The notes beneath the pieces were generated by a model, which saw only the letters and a list, made by a program, of their open reading frames with translations, was not told the origin of the DNA and did no database searches. The position numbers were made by a program, and so were the translations under genes. A stretch of 34,785 nucleotides of DNA, from contig JACPQI010000174.1 in NCBI GenBank assembly GCA_016190545.1, positions 1 through 34,785 on the forward strand. Reading direction: 5' to 3'. The DNA is from Chloroflexota bacterium (GTDB lineage: Bacteria > Chloroflexota > Dehalococcoidia > SHYB01 > JACPQI01). Of the stretch, positions 7,322 to 16,210 are shown piece by piece; position 1 is the first letter of the stretch, and each line of letters starts with the position of its first letter.

Positions 7322-8323
7322 CTAGCTGACCAACTCTTTGACCGTCTGGATGAAGGAAGGCAGGACCTCTTTCCAGTCGCCACCCACGCCGTACCGGCAC
7401 TCTTTGAAGATGTTGGCTTCAGAGTCCTTGTTGATGGCGATGATGTTCTTGGCCCCGGAGCAACCGGCCATGTGCTGGCTGGCCCCGGAGATGGCCACGG
7501 TGATGTAGAGGTCCGGGGAGACGGTCTTGCCGGTAAGCCCGATCTGGTAGGACACCGGCACCCATCCGGCGTCGCAGACGGCGCGACTGGCGCCTACCGC
7601 TCCTTTCAGCAGTTTCGCCAGTTCATCCAACTGTTTGAAGGGTTCAGGGCCGCCCAAGCCTCGACCGCCAGCCACAATGACAGTGGCATCCTCCATGCGG
7701 ACGCCGCCCTCAGACTGGGCCTTGCTCCGGCTCACCAGCTTGTACTTGAGGATGGAGGGGTCCACCTTCACCTGGACCGGCCTAATCTCCCCTTTGCGGC
7801 CTTCGTCCTTCTGCACCGCCGCGAAAGCCTTGGGCCGGATGGTGGCTATCTGCGGCTCCTGTGGGCACACGACGGTGGCCACGGCGTTGCCGCCGTAGAC
7901 AGGCCGAGTGGCGACAAGCCGTTTGCTGGCGCTCTCCAGGGATAGCTCGGTGCAATCGACAGCGAGGCCGGCATTGAGACGGAAGGCGACGCGCGGTGCC
8001 AGGTCTCGCCCGATGTTCGTCCTACCCAGGAGCACGATGTGCGGCTTTTGCTCCTGGCAAACATCGCCTACAACCTTTACATAAGCATCAGGCTGGTAGT
8101 CTTTGAGGGCAGGGTCGTCCGCCGCGAGGACATGGTCGGCGCCATAATCGACAAGGGCTTTTGCCGCGTCAGCCACCCCACTCCCCAGAACGAGGGCGGT
8201 CAGAGGTTGGCCCAGTCCGTCAGCAAGCTGACGACCGATGCCGAGCAGCTCGGCGCTGATAGGCGCCGGCTGGTTTGCCTCATTGACCTCTGCAACAATC
8301 AGGACCCCTTTTGTGTCTGCCAT
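7322..8323 (-). CDS. etfA: Electron transfer flavoprotein subunit alpha
   Basis: The 333-aa alpha subunit (FixB/EtfA) of the ETF heterodimer, which binds FAD and passes electrons from acyl-CoA and other dehydrogenases to the quinone pool or other acceptors. The C-terminal FAD domain is clear: VIVAGGRGLGG, then SRAVCDAGWVPVSYQIGLTGKTVSPDLYITVAISGASQHMAGC, and IIAINKDSEANIF. ATG at 8323 has CGGAGG nearby, 32 nt after the etfB stop. Together with etfB it forms a complete ETF. The acyl-CoA dehydrogenase at 33909 is a plausible electron donor, by inference only. Confidence 0.96.
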   Translation of the reverse strand: MADTKGVLIVAEVNEANQPAPISAELLGIGRQLADGLGQPLTALVLGSGVADAAKALVDYGADHVLAADDPALKDYQPDAYVKVVGDVCQEQKPHIVLLGRTNIGRDLAPRVAFRLNAGLAVDCTELSLESASKRLVATRPVYGGNAVATVVCPQEPQIATIRPKAFAAVQKDEGRKGEIRPVQVKVDPSILKYKLVSRSKAQSEGGVRMEDATVIVAGGRGLGGPEPFKQLDELAKLLKGAVGASRAVCDAGWVPVSYQIGLTGKTVSPDLYITVAISGASQHMAGCSGAKNIIAINKDSEANIFKECRYGVGGDWKEVLPSFIQTVKELVS

Positions 8324-8355
8324 GATGGCCTCCGTCAGATATAGGGTAACTGTGG

Positions 8356-9144
8356 CTAGAGCAATTTGGCCTCACGCAGTTTGAGCGCGAGGAGGCGGCC
8401 CGCATCGGCCCCATTCTCGCCCTTTACAAACTCGCACTTCGCCTCTTTCACTGGAATGAAAAGCTTCTGGAGATTGACGCGCGCCGCGCTTTTCGCCTCT
8501 ACACCGAGGTCTTGCGCTGTCCAGACCGTCGGCTTCTTGCGGCCTGCTGCCATGATGCCCTTGAGGGTTGGATAGCGAGCTTCACCGAGCTCATTGCTCA
8601 CGCTCACGACGGCCGGAAGCGGCGCCTCCACCTTCTCGAACCCATCGGTGAGCACCCGCTCCACCTCAACTTTGCCGTCGGCTGCTTTGACATCCTTGGC
8701 GATGCTTACGCACGACGCGCCCAGCCGTTCGGCGAGGCCGTAGGCCACGACGCCCATGTCCCAGTCTGAAGCCTGCCGGCCGCAGAGGACGAGGTCGAAG
8801 GCGCCCAGCTTCTTGATGGCTGCCGTCAGCACCTCCACCGTGGCAAAGCTGTCTAGGTTATCGAAGGCGGGGTCCTGGAGCAGCACCAGGTCGTCGGCGC
8901 CCATGGACAGGGGCTTCTTGATAACGTCCATGACGAAGTCCTTGCCCACGGACACGACGGTAATCTTTACCGGGTCTTTGGCCACATCCCGGATGCGGAG
9001 CGCGGCTTCCACCGCTTGCTCGCCGAAGCCATCGACGACTGGTGGCACACCCGCCGCTGGCACCACTTTGTTGTCCTGTATCTTGAAAGCTGAGGCCGGT
9101 GTTTCGGGGTCAGGCACCTGCTTAACACAGACGACGATGTGCAT
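8356..9144 (-). CDS. etfB: Electron transfer flavoprotein subunit beta
   Basis: The 262-aa beta subunit (FixA/EtfB). It begins MHIVVCVKQVPDPETP, the family N-terminus, so the correct start is ATG 9144 with GAGGAG upstream, not the in-frame start 75 nt earlier. The nucleotide-binding region is present (ASDWDMGVVAYGLAERLGASCVSIAKDV), as is the C-terminal signature around LPAVVSVSNELGEARYPTLKGIMAAGRK. It is the first gene of etfB-etfA-unknown and has a good promoter at 9191-9219. Confidence 0.96.
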   Translation of the reverse strand: MHIVVCVKQVPDPETPASAFKIQDNKVVPAAGVPPVVDGFGEQAVEAALRIRDVAKDPVKITVVSVGKDFVMDVIKKPLSMGADDLVLLQDPAFDNLDSFATVEVLTAAIKKLGAFDLVLCGRQASDWDMGVVAYGLAERLGASCVSIAKDVKAADGKVEVERVLTDGFEKVEAPLPAVVSVSNELGEARYPTLKGIMAAGRKKPTVWTAQDLGVEAKSAARVNLQKLFIPVKEAKCEFVKGENGADAGRLLALKLREAKLL

Positions 9145-9190
9145 AAGGGACTCCTCAGATAGAGTGCGGAAGACCGTAGACCAAGAGGGT

Positions 9191-9219
9191 ACTGTAGCAC
9201 CGTCACGTAGGCCAGTCAA
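9191..9219 (-). promoter_or_regulatory. Sigma70-type promoter of etfB-etfA
   Basis: Minus-strand TTGACT (9214-9219), 17-bp spacer, TACAGT (9191-9196). Predicted start near 9184 and a leader of about 40 nt containing the GAGGAG ribosome site. Confidence 0.65.
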
Positions 9220-9302
9220 GGTGAAGGTGAGGGCGGCTGGCCCGGGCGTCGCGACGAACGAACAGCGGGCGCGCTTGTGAGAAAGAGAGCGACGGAGAGC
9301 GG

Positions 9303-10121
9303 CTAGCGGAAATCGACTTTCGCCACTTGTGTGCCTGCAGGCTGCGTCAGGCCTGGTTGCGGCTCGATGGTGATAGCCAGGCTCTTGTAGTCTTGCATCG
9401 GCTTGTCCGTGCGGAAGTAAAGCTGCCCCCAGCCCTGCGTGTCTGGCTTGAGGTAGCCTACGCTAGCGAGTTGGCCTTGGTCGTTGATGATCCAGACCTG
9501 GTAAACCCCCCCTGGCGCCGATCGGGTGAGGTTGGCGCCCATGAGCAGCGCCGTGTTCCCTGAGCGGCTGACCAGCACATTGCCCCACTCGCTTGGGCCG
9601 TCGGTGGAGGGGGATCGCCAGTCCATCCGCTGCACGGCAGGGGATATAGACCAATATAAGGCTTGGCGCGCCTCACTCAACGTCTGGGTCAGACGGGTGT
9701 TGGCCTGGGCCATCTCGTCCGTCCTCTGCTCTACGTCCCGGGTCTGGAGTTGAAGGGAGACCGCCCATGCCAAAGAGAGAACGGCCACGGCCAGGCTCAC
9801 GCTTGCCAGCGCCCACGGTCGTGACATAACGAACAACGGCGCCCGTATTGCGCTGCGCCAGAGCGGCCTCCGCCGGGCAGCTGGCGCCGGGCCCGACCCA
9901 AGCGACTCGATACGCTGGAAGAGCTTGGCTTTAACCGCAGGTGATGGCTGGACCTCGCCCAAGCTCATAGGGATTGCGGCCAGCGTTTCCAGGTCGTCCT
10001 GCAACGTGTGCCTGCAAGACGGACACCTGCGAAGGTGGGTCTCCACCTGCGCCCGATCGGCATCTTCCAGCGCTCCCAGGGCGTAGGGAGCAAGGAGTTG
10101 TTCGAGTTCTTGATGTGTCAT
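9303..10121 (-). CDS. Anti-sigma factor, zinc-binding (zf-HC2) with RskA-like C-terminal domain
   Basis: A 272-aa membrane anti-sigma factor. The N-terminus carries the zinc-binding anti-sigma motif HLRRCPSC (HxxxCxxC) after the helix LEQLLAPYALGALEDADRA. One transmembrane segment follows near residues 105-125 (ALASVSLAVAVLSLAWAV), then a coiled-coil stretch (QRTDEMAQANTRLTQTLSEA) and an extracytoplasmic RskA-type beta domain (LLMGANLTRSAPGGVYQVWI). I choose ATG 10121; an ATG at 10148 overlaps the sigma gene stop but adds residues before the conserved fold. It lies directly after the sigma gene it should inhibit. Signal and protease are not in this window. Confidence 0.9.
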   Translation of the reverse strand: MTHQELEQLLAPYALGALEDADRAQVETHLRRCPSCRHTLQDDLETLAAIPMSLGEVQPSPAVKAKLFQRIESLGSGPAPAARRRPLWRSAIRAPLFVMSRPWALASVSLAVAVLSLAWAVSLQLQTRDVEQRTDEMAQANTRLTQTLSEARQALYWSISPAVQRMDWRSPSTDGPSEWGNVLVSRSGNTALLMGANLTRSAPGGVYQVWIINDQGQLASVGYLKPDTQGWGQLYFRTDKPMQDYKSLAITIEPQPGLTQPAGTQVAKVDFR

Positions 10122-10140
10122 GCAGCCTCTATCCTTGTAC

Positions 10141-10707
10141 TCATGCATCCGCCATGGCCAGAAGCGGCTTCAACTTTTGTAGCGCCAGCCGCATGCGGGT
10201 CTTCACTGTGCCGAGGGGAGTCTTGAGCCGCTCGGCAATCTCCGTCTGTGTAAGCCCTTTGAAATAGGCCAGGGCAATGACCTCGCGTTGAGCGTCGGGA
10301 AGCTGGCCCAGGGCATCCCTGACCAGGTTCGAGCGCTCCTGGGACAACACTTGGTCGACGGGGTCCGGGTCGGGGTCACGTACAAGGGCGGCGCGCTCTT
10401 CAGGGAGGTTAGCGTCTGTACGCGTCCGGCGCCGCCTGCGCAACTCATCGATCGCCCGGTGATGGGCAACGCTGAGGAGCCAGCTCGAGAACTGGCCCTT
10501 CTCCTGACTATACGAACTCGCCCGCTGCCAGACCTTGACGAAGGTGTCCTGTGCGACCTCTTCTGCAGACTCTTTATCAGCAAGAAGTTTGAGGGCCAAG
10601 CAGTAGACCCGTCCTCCATGCTTGTCATAGAGGGCTGACAAGGCCTCTTTGTTCCCCTGATCTGTGAGCTTTATCAAGGTCTCATCGGGCAGGTCGGCGT
10701 ACCTCAC
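10141..10707 (-). CDS. ECF RNA polymerase sigma factor (RpoE/SigK-like)
   Basis: A 188-aa ECF sigma factor. Region 2 is visible as ALSALYDKHGGRVYCLALKLL, then EEVAQDTFVKVWQRA and FSSWLLSVAHHRAIDELRRRRR; region 4 as LPDAQREVIALAYFKGLTQTEIAERL and GTVKTRMRLALQKLK, a helix-turn-helix for the -35 element. A linker rich in DPDPDP separates them. GTG 10707 has GAGGAG just upstream; GTG 10731 is a longer alternative. It is followed immediately by its zinc anti-sigma partner, as in SigK/RskA-type pairs. Its promoter is not obvious by sigma70 criteria, so it may be self-activated, which I cannot show here. Confidence 0.92.
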   Translation of the reverse strand: MRYADLPDETLIKLTDQGNKEALSALYDKHGGRVYCLALKLLADKESAEEVAQDTFVKVWQRASSYSQEKGQFSSWLLSVAHHRAIDELRRRRRTRTDANLPEERAALVRDPDPDPVDQVLSQERSNLVRDALGQLPDAQREVIALAYFKGLTQTEIAERLKTPLGTVKTRMRLALQKLKPLLAMADA

Positions 10708-10928
10708 ACGTCTCCTCGCGTCTCTGTGCACCGCCTGCTATACCTTGTATACGCATGTGGGGTGCGGGTGGATTGCCACGAGATCATGTAGTGTGAGTCC
10801 TTTGGAAGCGGCCTAGCAACCATTCGCTAGGCCCGCCCGATTGAATGAACTCATGTGGTACCATTATATAGGAGCGTGGGAAGTGTCTCGGCGTCGGAAT
10901 TTCCGCGTATTTTCGCTGCCGCTTTAGG

Positions 10929-10957
10929 TTGAAAGCGCGTACGTATGCAACTATAAT
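10929..10957 (+). promoter_or_regulatory. Sigma70-type promoter of aspS, leaderless geometry
   Basis: TTGAAA (10929-10934), exactly 17 bp, TATAAT (10952-10957, perfect consensus). The start codon GTG lies at 10965, 7 nt after the hexamer, so the transcript should begin at or next to the first base of the codon. The -35 TTG could be mistaken for an in-frame start codon. Confidence 0.8.
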
Positions 10958-10964
10958 CTCGCCC

Positions 10965-12764
10965 GTGCTTAAATCACACCCCTGCGGTCAGATCAACACC
11001 TCTCATACCGGCCAGCGTGTGGTCCTGGCTGGTTGGGTCCATAGGAGAAGAGACCACGGCAACCTCATTTTTATCGACCTGCGGGACCGCTCGGGCCTCG
11101 TCCAGGTGGTGTTCAATCCGGAGTTGACGGCGAGCGCCCACAACACCGCAGGCACCCTGCGCCAGGAGTGGGTAGTGCAGGTCAAAGGGCAGGTCTCCCG
11201 TCGCCCGGCCGGGACGGAGAACCCCAATCTGCCCACCGGCGAGATTGAGGTCATCGCTGAAGAGGCGATAGTGCTCAACCCGGCCAAGACACCGCCCTTC
11301 ACCGTCTCCGAAGACGCCGAGGTGGATGAGTCGATACGCCTGGAGTACCGCTACCTGGACTTGCGGCGTCCCCGCATGCGAGACAATCTGGTGCTCAGGG
11401 ACAAGGCGGTCAGCTTCATGCGGGACTTTCTCCATGCTCACGACTTTGTGGAGGTCGAAACGCCCATCCTCATCGCCAGCACGCCGGAGGGCGCCCGTGA
11501 CTATCTAGTGCCAAGCCGCGTCCATCCCGGCAAGTTCTACGCCTTGCCCCAATCGCCACAGCTGTTGAAGCAGATTCTCATGGTGGGCGGGCTGGAGCGC
11601 TACTTCCAGATCGCGCGGTGCTTCCGGGACGAGGACCTGCGGGCGGACCGGCAGCCGGAGTTCACCCAGCTCGACATCGAAATGAGCTTCGTGGAGCAAG
11701 ACGATATTCTCGACTTGATGCAGGATTTGTGCGCCGGCCTTGTGGAGAAGGTAGCGCCCAGCTTTCGCGTGGCTGAGAAGCCCTTCCCCCGCTTCACCTA
11801 TGCTGATGCGATGGAGCGCTTCGGCAGCGACAAGCCGGACCTGCGCTTTGGCTTGGAGTTGAAGACTGTATCCGACCTGTTCAAAGGGAGCGACTTCGGC
11901 ATCTTCAAGGCAGCCCTGGCCCAGGGCGGAACCATCAAAGCGATGGCCGCTCCGGGCTGCGCCAGCTACAGCCGCAAGCAGGTCGACGAGCTAGCCGAAG
12001 TCGCCAAGAGCAAAGGGGCCAAGGGCCTGGTGTCCATCGCCCTCACCGGCGAGGGGAGTGTTGAGCAGATCCAGCCCAGCGACGTCCATTCGCCTGTCGC
12101 CAAGTATCTGTCAATAGAGCAGGTCCGCTCCGTGGCTCAGCGACTGGCGGCCAAACGCGGCGACCTCCTGCTCCTGGTGGCGGCAGACGAGAAGACCGCC
12201 AGCGCTTCTCTGGGCGCGCTGCGCGTGGAGATGGGCCGTCGCCTGAATCTTGCTGATCCCAATGCCATGGCCTTTGCCTTCGTGGTGGACTTTCCGCTGT
12301 TCGAATGGAACGAGGAGGCGAAGCAGTGGAACTCCGCCCATCATCCCTTCACCGCTCCTTTGGCTGAGGACGAGCCGTTCCTGGAGAGCCAGCCGGCCAA
12401 GGTGCGCTCGCAGGCCTACGACGTGGTGTGCAACGGCTATGAACTCGCCAGCGGCAGCATCCGTATCCACGACCGGGCGCTCCAGACCCACATTTTCCAG
12501 TTGCTGTCGTATACGCCAGAGCAGGCCCAGACCCGCTTCGGGCATCTCCTCCGCGCCTTCGAGTACGGCGCCCCACCTCATGGCGGAATCGCCCTCGGCA
12601 TAGACCGGTTGGCTATGCTCTTGGCGCGGGAGGAGAGCATCCGGGAGGTCATCGCCTTTCCCAAGACGCAAAGCGCTATGGACTTGCTGACAGGAGCGCC
12701 GGCCCCGGTTGCCGAGGAGCAAATGAAAGACCTCCATCTTCAAATGCGTCAAAAACCCTTCTGA
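10965..12764 (+). CDS. aspS: Aspartyl-tRNA synthetase (bacterial class IIb)
   Basis: A 599-aa AspRS that charges tRNA-Asp (possibly also tRNA-Asn; specificity not tested). The N-terminal OB-fold begins LKSHPCGQINTSHTGQ and WVHRRRDHGNLIFIDLRDRSG. Motif 2 is FRDEDLRADRQPEFTQLDIEMSF, the bacterial GAD insertion spans roughly residues 290-410, and motif 3 is GIALGIDRLAML. The family normally starts with M-L-K-x-H-x-C-G, which matches GTG 10965. An in-frame TTG at 10929 would add 12 residues but is the -35 element. No Shine-Dalgarno precedes GTG 10965, consistent with a leaderless mRNA. Confidence 0.96.
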   Translation: MLKSHPCGQINTSHTGQRVVLAGWVHRRRDHGNLIFIDLRDRSGLVQVVFNPELTASAHNTAGTLRQEWVVQVKGQVSRRPAGTENPNLPTGEIEVIAEEAIVLNPAKTPPFTVSEDAEVDESIRLEYRYLDLRRPRMRDNLVLRDKAVSFMRDFLHAHDFVEVETPILIASTPEGARDYLVPSRVHPGKFYALPQSPQLLKQILMVGGLERYFQIARCFRDEDLRADRQPEFTQLDIEMSFVEQDDILDLMQDLCAGLVEKVAPSFRVAEKPFPRFTYADAMERFGSDKPDLRFGLELKTVSDLFKGSDFGIFKAALAQGGTIKAMAAPGCASYSRKQVDELAEVAKSKGAKGLVSIALTGEGSVEQIQPSDVHSPVAKYLSIEQVRSVAQRLAAKRGDLLLLVAADEKTASASLGALRVEMGRRLNLADPNAMAFAFVVDFPLFEWNEEAKQWNSAHHPFTAPLAEDEPFLESQPAKVRSQAYDVVCNGYELASGSIRIHDRALQTHIFQLLSYTPEQAQTRFGHLLRAFEYGAPPHGGIALGIDRLAMLLAREESIREVIAFPKTQSAMDLLTGAPAPVAEEQMKDLHLQMRQKPF

Positions 12765-12789
12765 GATATGCGGGCAGGCCCTATCGCTG

Positions 12790-12798
12790 TGTTATACT
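12790..12798 (+). promoter_or_regulatory. Extended -10 promoter candidate for tig-clpP-clpX
   Basis: TGTTATACT: an extended -10 (TGn followed by TATACT) located 28 nt before the tig start. No convincing -35 is present, as is usual for extended -10 promoters. Transcription from aspS could also reach tig. Confidence 0.4.
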
Positions 12799-12826
12799 TT
12801 GAAATTGAAGCCCCAGGAGTTATACG

Positions 12827-14197
12827 TTGAAAGTTACTGCCGAACGCACCCCTGACAGTCAGGTTGTCCTGAGTTTTGAAGCCGAGGCGGCGGATTTGGA
12901 GCGGTCTATGGAGAAAGCGTACAAGCGGCTTTCTGAAAAGGCCTCTATCCCAGGCTTCCGCAAAGGCAACATCCCCCGAGTGGTCATTGACCGCTACCTG
13001 GGCCGCGAGACGGTCCTGGAGGAAGCGGTCAACATTATGGTGCCGGAAGCCACCAACAAGGCCATTGAGGAGAAGAGCATCGAGATCATCGCCCGCCCCA
13101 CCGTGGAAGTGTTGGGTGTAGAACCCGTGCACTGGAAGGCCACCGTGCCGGTCCGCCCTACGGTGGAGTTGGGCGACTACCGCAGCATCCGTGTGGAGCC
13201 TGTGAAGCCGGAAGTGACGGAGGAGCAAATTTCCAGTGTTCTGGAAGAGTTACGGTTCTCTCTCACTCCCTGGCAGCCGGTGGAGCGGTCCGTCCAGTTC
13301 GGCGACCTCCTTACCATCGATGTGTCGGGCAAAGACGGCGAGAAAACCGTCGCTGACCAGAAGGGCGCCCAGTATCGTCCGTCTGAAGGGCTGCCGGTAC
13401 CCGTCCCCGGTTTCGCCGAGCAGCTCGTTAGCATGACAAAGGGGCAGACGAAAGAATTTACGCTCTCGTACCCGGCGGACGACAAGGACAAGGACTTGGC
13501 GGGGAAGATGCTCCGGTTCACAGTAGCTCTACATGAAATCAAGGGTAAGAACCTGCCGGAGATTAACGATGACTTCGCCAAGAGCGTCGGCGACGGCTAT
13601 GCCTCGCTCGCCGTGCTGAAGGAGAAGGTGGCGCAAGACTTGAAGGCGCGCGCGGAGGCTGCCGCCAAGGCTGAGTTTCAAGACAAGGCCTTCAAGGAGT
13701 TGGTGAAGATGGCCTCCGTCCAATTCCCTCCCGTCCTGGTCGAGAACGAAATCGAGATGATGCTTGCCGACCAGGAAGAGCAACTCAAGCGCAACAAGAT
13801 CAGCCTCAGCGATTACTTGAAGGCAGTAGACAAGACGGCGGACCAGCTCCGAGAAGATCTGCGGCCTGCCGCCACAGACCGGGTGACGAGCAGCCTGGTT
13901 CTGTCCAAGTTCATTCAGGAGGAGAAAGTGACAGTCGTCGAGGCGGAGGTCTCTGCGGAGGTGGAGCGGATGGTGAAGGCGGCCGGTGAACAAGGCGCCC
14001 AGGTCCGCCAAGTGTTCAGCCGCCCAGAGGCGCGCCACTCGATTGAGCACACGTTGGTAAATCAGAAGGCTCTGGACAAGCTGGCGGCCATCGCTCGCGG
14101 CGAATCACCCAGCGGGCTTATTCTGCCCAGCCAAGCGCCAGCCCAACCGCAGGCTTCAGGCAGTGGCCTTTGGGTGCCGGGCCAGCCACAAGCATAA
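12827..14197 (+). CDS. tig: Trigger factor (ribosome-associated chaperone, PPIase)
   Basis: A 456-aa chaperone that binds the ribosome exit tunnel. The N-terminal domain has the ribosome-binding signature GFRKGNIPRVVIDRYLG. The FKBP-type PPIase domain (about residues 160-245) contains FGDLLTIDVSGKDG and VPGFAEQLVSMTKGQTKEFTLSYP. The C-terminal helical arms follow, with a Pro/Gln/Gly-rich tail (about 25 residues) that is probably disordered and dispensable. The start is TTG 12827, preceded by CAGGAG at a spacing of 7; the protein begins with the family MKVTAER pattern. The order tig-clpP-clpX is the classical operon. Confidence 0.95.
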   Translation: MKVTAERTPDSQVVLSFEAEAADLERSMEKAYKRLSEKASIPGFRKGNIPRVVIDRYLGRETVLEEAVNIMVPEATNKAIEEKSIEIIARPTVEVLGVEPVHWKATVPVRPTVELGDYRSIRVEPVKPEVTEEQISSVLEELRFSLTPWQPVERSVQFGDLLTIDVSGKDGEKTVADQKGAQYRPSEGLPVPVPGFAEQLVSMTKGQTKEFTLSYPADDKDKDLAGKMLRFTVALHEIKGKNLPEINDDFAKSVGDGYASLAVLKEKVAQDLKARAEAAAKAEFQDKAFKELVKMASVQFPPVLVENEIEMMLADQEEQLKRNKISLSDYLKAVDKTADQLREDLRPAATDRVTSSLVLSKFIQEEKVTVVEAEVSAEVERMVKAAGEQGAQVRQVFSRPEARHSIEHTLVNQKALDKLAAIARGESPSGLILPSQAPAQPQASGSGLWVPGQPQA

Positions 14198-14224
14198 CAA
14201 CGCACACAAGAAGAGGTGAACCCT

Positions 14225-14845
14225 ATGACCTATAGGCCGGAAAGCATCATCCCCATGGTGATCGAGCAGAGCCCGCGCGGCGAGCGGGCGTTCGACATCT
14301 ATTCCCTCCTCCTCAAAGAGCGCATCATCTTCCTCGGCACTCCGATCAACGACCAGGTTGCAAACCTCATCATCGCCCAGCTCCTGTTCCTGGAGCGGGA
14401 GGACCCGGACAAGGACATCCAGCTCTATGTCAATAGTCCGGGCGGCGTTATTAACGCCGGCCTCGCCATCTACGACACCATGCGGCTGGTGCGCTGTGAC
14501 ATCGCTACTATTTGCGTGGGCCTGGCGGCGAGCATGGGTACTATCCTGCTGGCTGGCGGAGCCAAGGGCAAGCGGTACGCCTTGCCGAACGCCACCATCC
14601 ACATGCATCAGCCCCTCGGCGGCGCCCAGGGCCAGGCCACCGACATCGAAATCGCCGCTAAGGAGATCCTGCGCCTGCAAGACAAGTTGCGGAACATTTT
14701 GGTGGAGCACACGGGCCAGCCCTATGAGCGTATCGCCCGCGACTCCGATCGCGACTTTTACATGAGCGCCGAGCAAGCCAAGGAATACGGCATCATTGAT
14801 GAAATCCTGTTGCGCCAGGGCAAGAAGGAAGCGGTAGCCCGCTAG
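14225..14845 (+). CDS. clpP: ATP-dependent Clp protease proteolytic subunit
   Basis: A 206-aa serine peptidase forming the ClpP tetradecamer. The catalytic triad is visible: Ser103 in [13 protein letters not shown], His128 in [10 protein letters not shown] and Asp177 in [10 protein letters not shown], with the same spacing as in E. coli. The oxyanion GG pair is in [12 protein letters not shown] use ATG 14225, which has GAGGTG nine bases upstream; the GTG inside that ribosome site at 14216 is in frame but unlikely. It lies 27 nt after tig and 36 nt before clpX. Confidence 0.97.
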   Translation: MTYRPESIIPMVIEQSPRGERAFDIYSLLLKERIIFLGTPINDQVANLIIAQLLFLEREDPDKDIQLYVNSPGGVINAGLAIYDTMRLVRCDIATICVGLAASMGTILLAGGAKGKRYALPNATIHMHQPLGGAQGQATDIEIAAKEILRLQDKLRNILVEHTGQPYERIARDSDRDFYMSAEQAKEYGIIDEILLRQGKKEAVAR

Positions 14846-14881
14846 ACCTGTCCGACTCCTTCCGGGGAGGAATGCCGGCCT

Positions 14882-16204
14882 ATGTCCACACCAACCAGTC
14901 GAGGCGGGACCTCCCGCCAACAGTACCAGTGTTCGTTTTGCGGCAAGAGCCACGACCAAGTGAAGAAGCTTATCGCCGGGCCGGGCAAGGTCTATATCTG
15001 CAACGAGTGTGTAGCCCTATGCCAGCGGGTCATTGAGGACGACGGCGCGGACAGCCCAGCGTTTAAGGCCAAAAGCGCGGCTGTGCCCGGGGCCAAGCTG
15101 CTGACTCCCAAAAAGATCTGTGAGCAACTCGGCGACTACGTCATCGGCCAGGAGCGAGCGAAGAAGGTCCTGAGCGTCGCCGTCTATAACCACTACAAGC
15201 GCATTATGTCAGAGTTGCGGCAAGATGAGATCGAGCTACAGAAGAGCAACATTCTCCTCCTCGGCCCCACGGGTTGCGGCAAGACGCTCCTCGCTCAGAC
15301 GTTGGCGCGCATCCTGGACGTGCCCTTCGCCATCGCTGACGCCACGTCCCACACTGAAGCCGGATACGTAGGGGAGGATGTAGAGAACATCCTGCTCCGC
15401 CTTATTCAGGCGGCTGATTGGGATATTGCCAAGGCGGAACGCGGCATCATCTACATCGACGAGATCGATAAGATCGCCCGCAAGGGGGCTAACCCCTCCA
15501 TCACCCGAGACGTCTCTGGTGAAGGCGTGCAGCAAGGCCTGCTCAAGATTATCGAAGAATGCGTAGCGAACGTTCCTCCCCAGGGTGGCCGCAAACACCC
15601 CTATCAGGAGTTTATCCAGATCAACACGGCCAATATCCTGTTCATCTGTGGCGGCGCTTTTGAGGGGTTGGACAAAATCGTGGCCCACCGCATGACGCGG
15701 GACCGGGGCACTATCGGGTTCCGGGCCAACATCAAGAGCAAGCAGGATATGGAAGACCCCTATGCTGTCCTCCAGCATGTGGCGCCGGAAGACCTTATAC
15801 AGTTCGGCCTCATCCCTGAACTGATAGGCCGGCTGCCGCTCGTTGTCTCACTGGACACTCTGGGCAAGGGTGCCCTCATCCGCATTCTGACAGAGCCCAA
15901 GAACGCCCTGGTGAAGCAGTATCAGCGATTTTTCGCCCTCGATAATGCTGAGTTGGTGTTCACAGAAGACGGCCTAGAGTCTGCGGCGGAAGAAGCGCTC
16001 AAGCAGAAGACTGGCGCCCGCGGTCTCCGGAAGATCATTGAAGAGATTCTACTGGATGTGATGTACGAGCTTCCCTCTACCAAAGACGTGAAGAAATGCG
16101 TCATCAACCGAGACTGCATCGTGAACCGGCAGCGCCCGCTTCTTCTCAACGCTGCAGGTCAACTGGTGGAGATCGGCGGGGAGCAGCGTCCACGATCGGC
16201 CTAG
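14882..16204 (+). CDS. clpX: ATP-dependent Clp protease ATP-binding subunit ClpX
   Basis: A 440-aa AAA+ unfoldase that feeds substrates to ClpP. The N-terminal zinc-binding domain has CSFCGKS and CNECVALC (four Cys, residues about 18-45). Walker A is LGPTGCGKT, Walker [12 protein letters not shown], the pore loop [12 protein letters not shown], the RKH loop is present ([10 protein letters not shown]), and the ClpP-docking IGF loop is TIGFRAN. The sensor-2 region has [14 protein letters not shown]. The start has GGGGAGG about 11 nt upstream. The gene ends 6 nt from the convergent FAD reductase, with no visible terminator between. Confidence 0.97.
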   Translation: MSTPTSRGGTSRQQYQCSFCGKSHDQVKKLIAGPGKVYICNECVALCQRVIEDDGADSPAFKAKSAAVPGAKLLTPKKICEQLGDYVIGQERAKKVLSVAVYNHYKRIMSELRQDEIELQKSNILLLGPTGCGKTLLAQTLARILDVPFAIADATSHTEAGYVGEDVENILLRLIQAADWDIAKAERGIIYIDEIDKIARKGANPSITRDVSGEGVQQGLLKIIEECVANVPPQGGRKHPYQEFIQINTANILFICGGAFEGLDKIVAHRMTRDRGTIGFRANIKSKQDMEDPYAVLQHVAPEDLIQFGLIPELIGRLPLVVSLDTLGKGALIRILTEPKNALVKQYQRFFALDNAELVFTEDGLESAAEEALKQKTGARGLRKIIEEILLDVMYELPSTKDVKKCVINRDCIVNRQRPLLLNAAGQLVEIGGEQRPRSA

Positions 16205-16210
16205 CCGTCT

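Noticed and set aside
12111..12752. 213-codon minus-strand frame inside aspS
   Set aside because: Shadow of the AspRS catalytic domain; no independent support.
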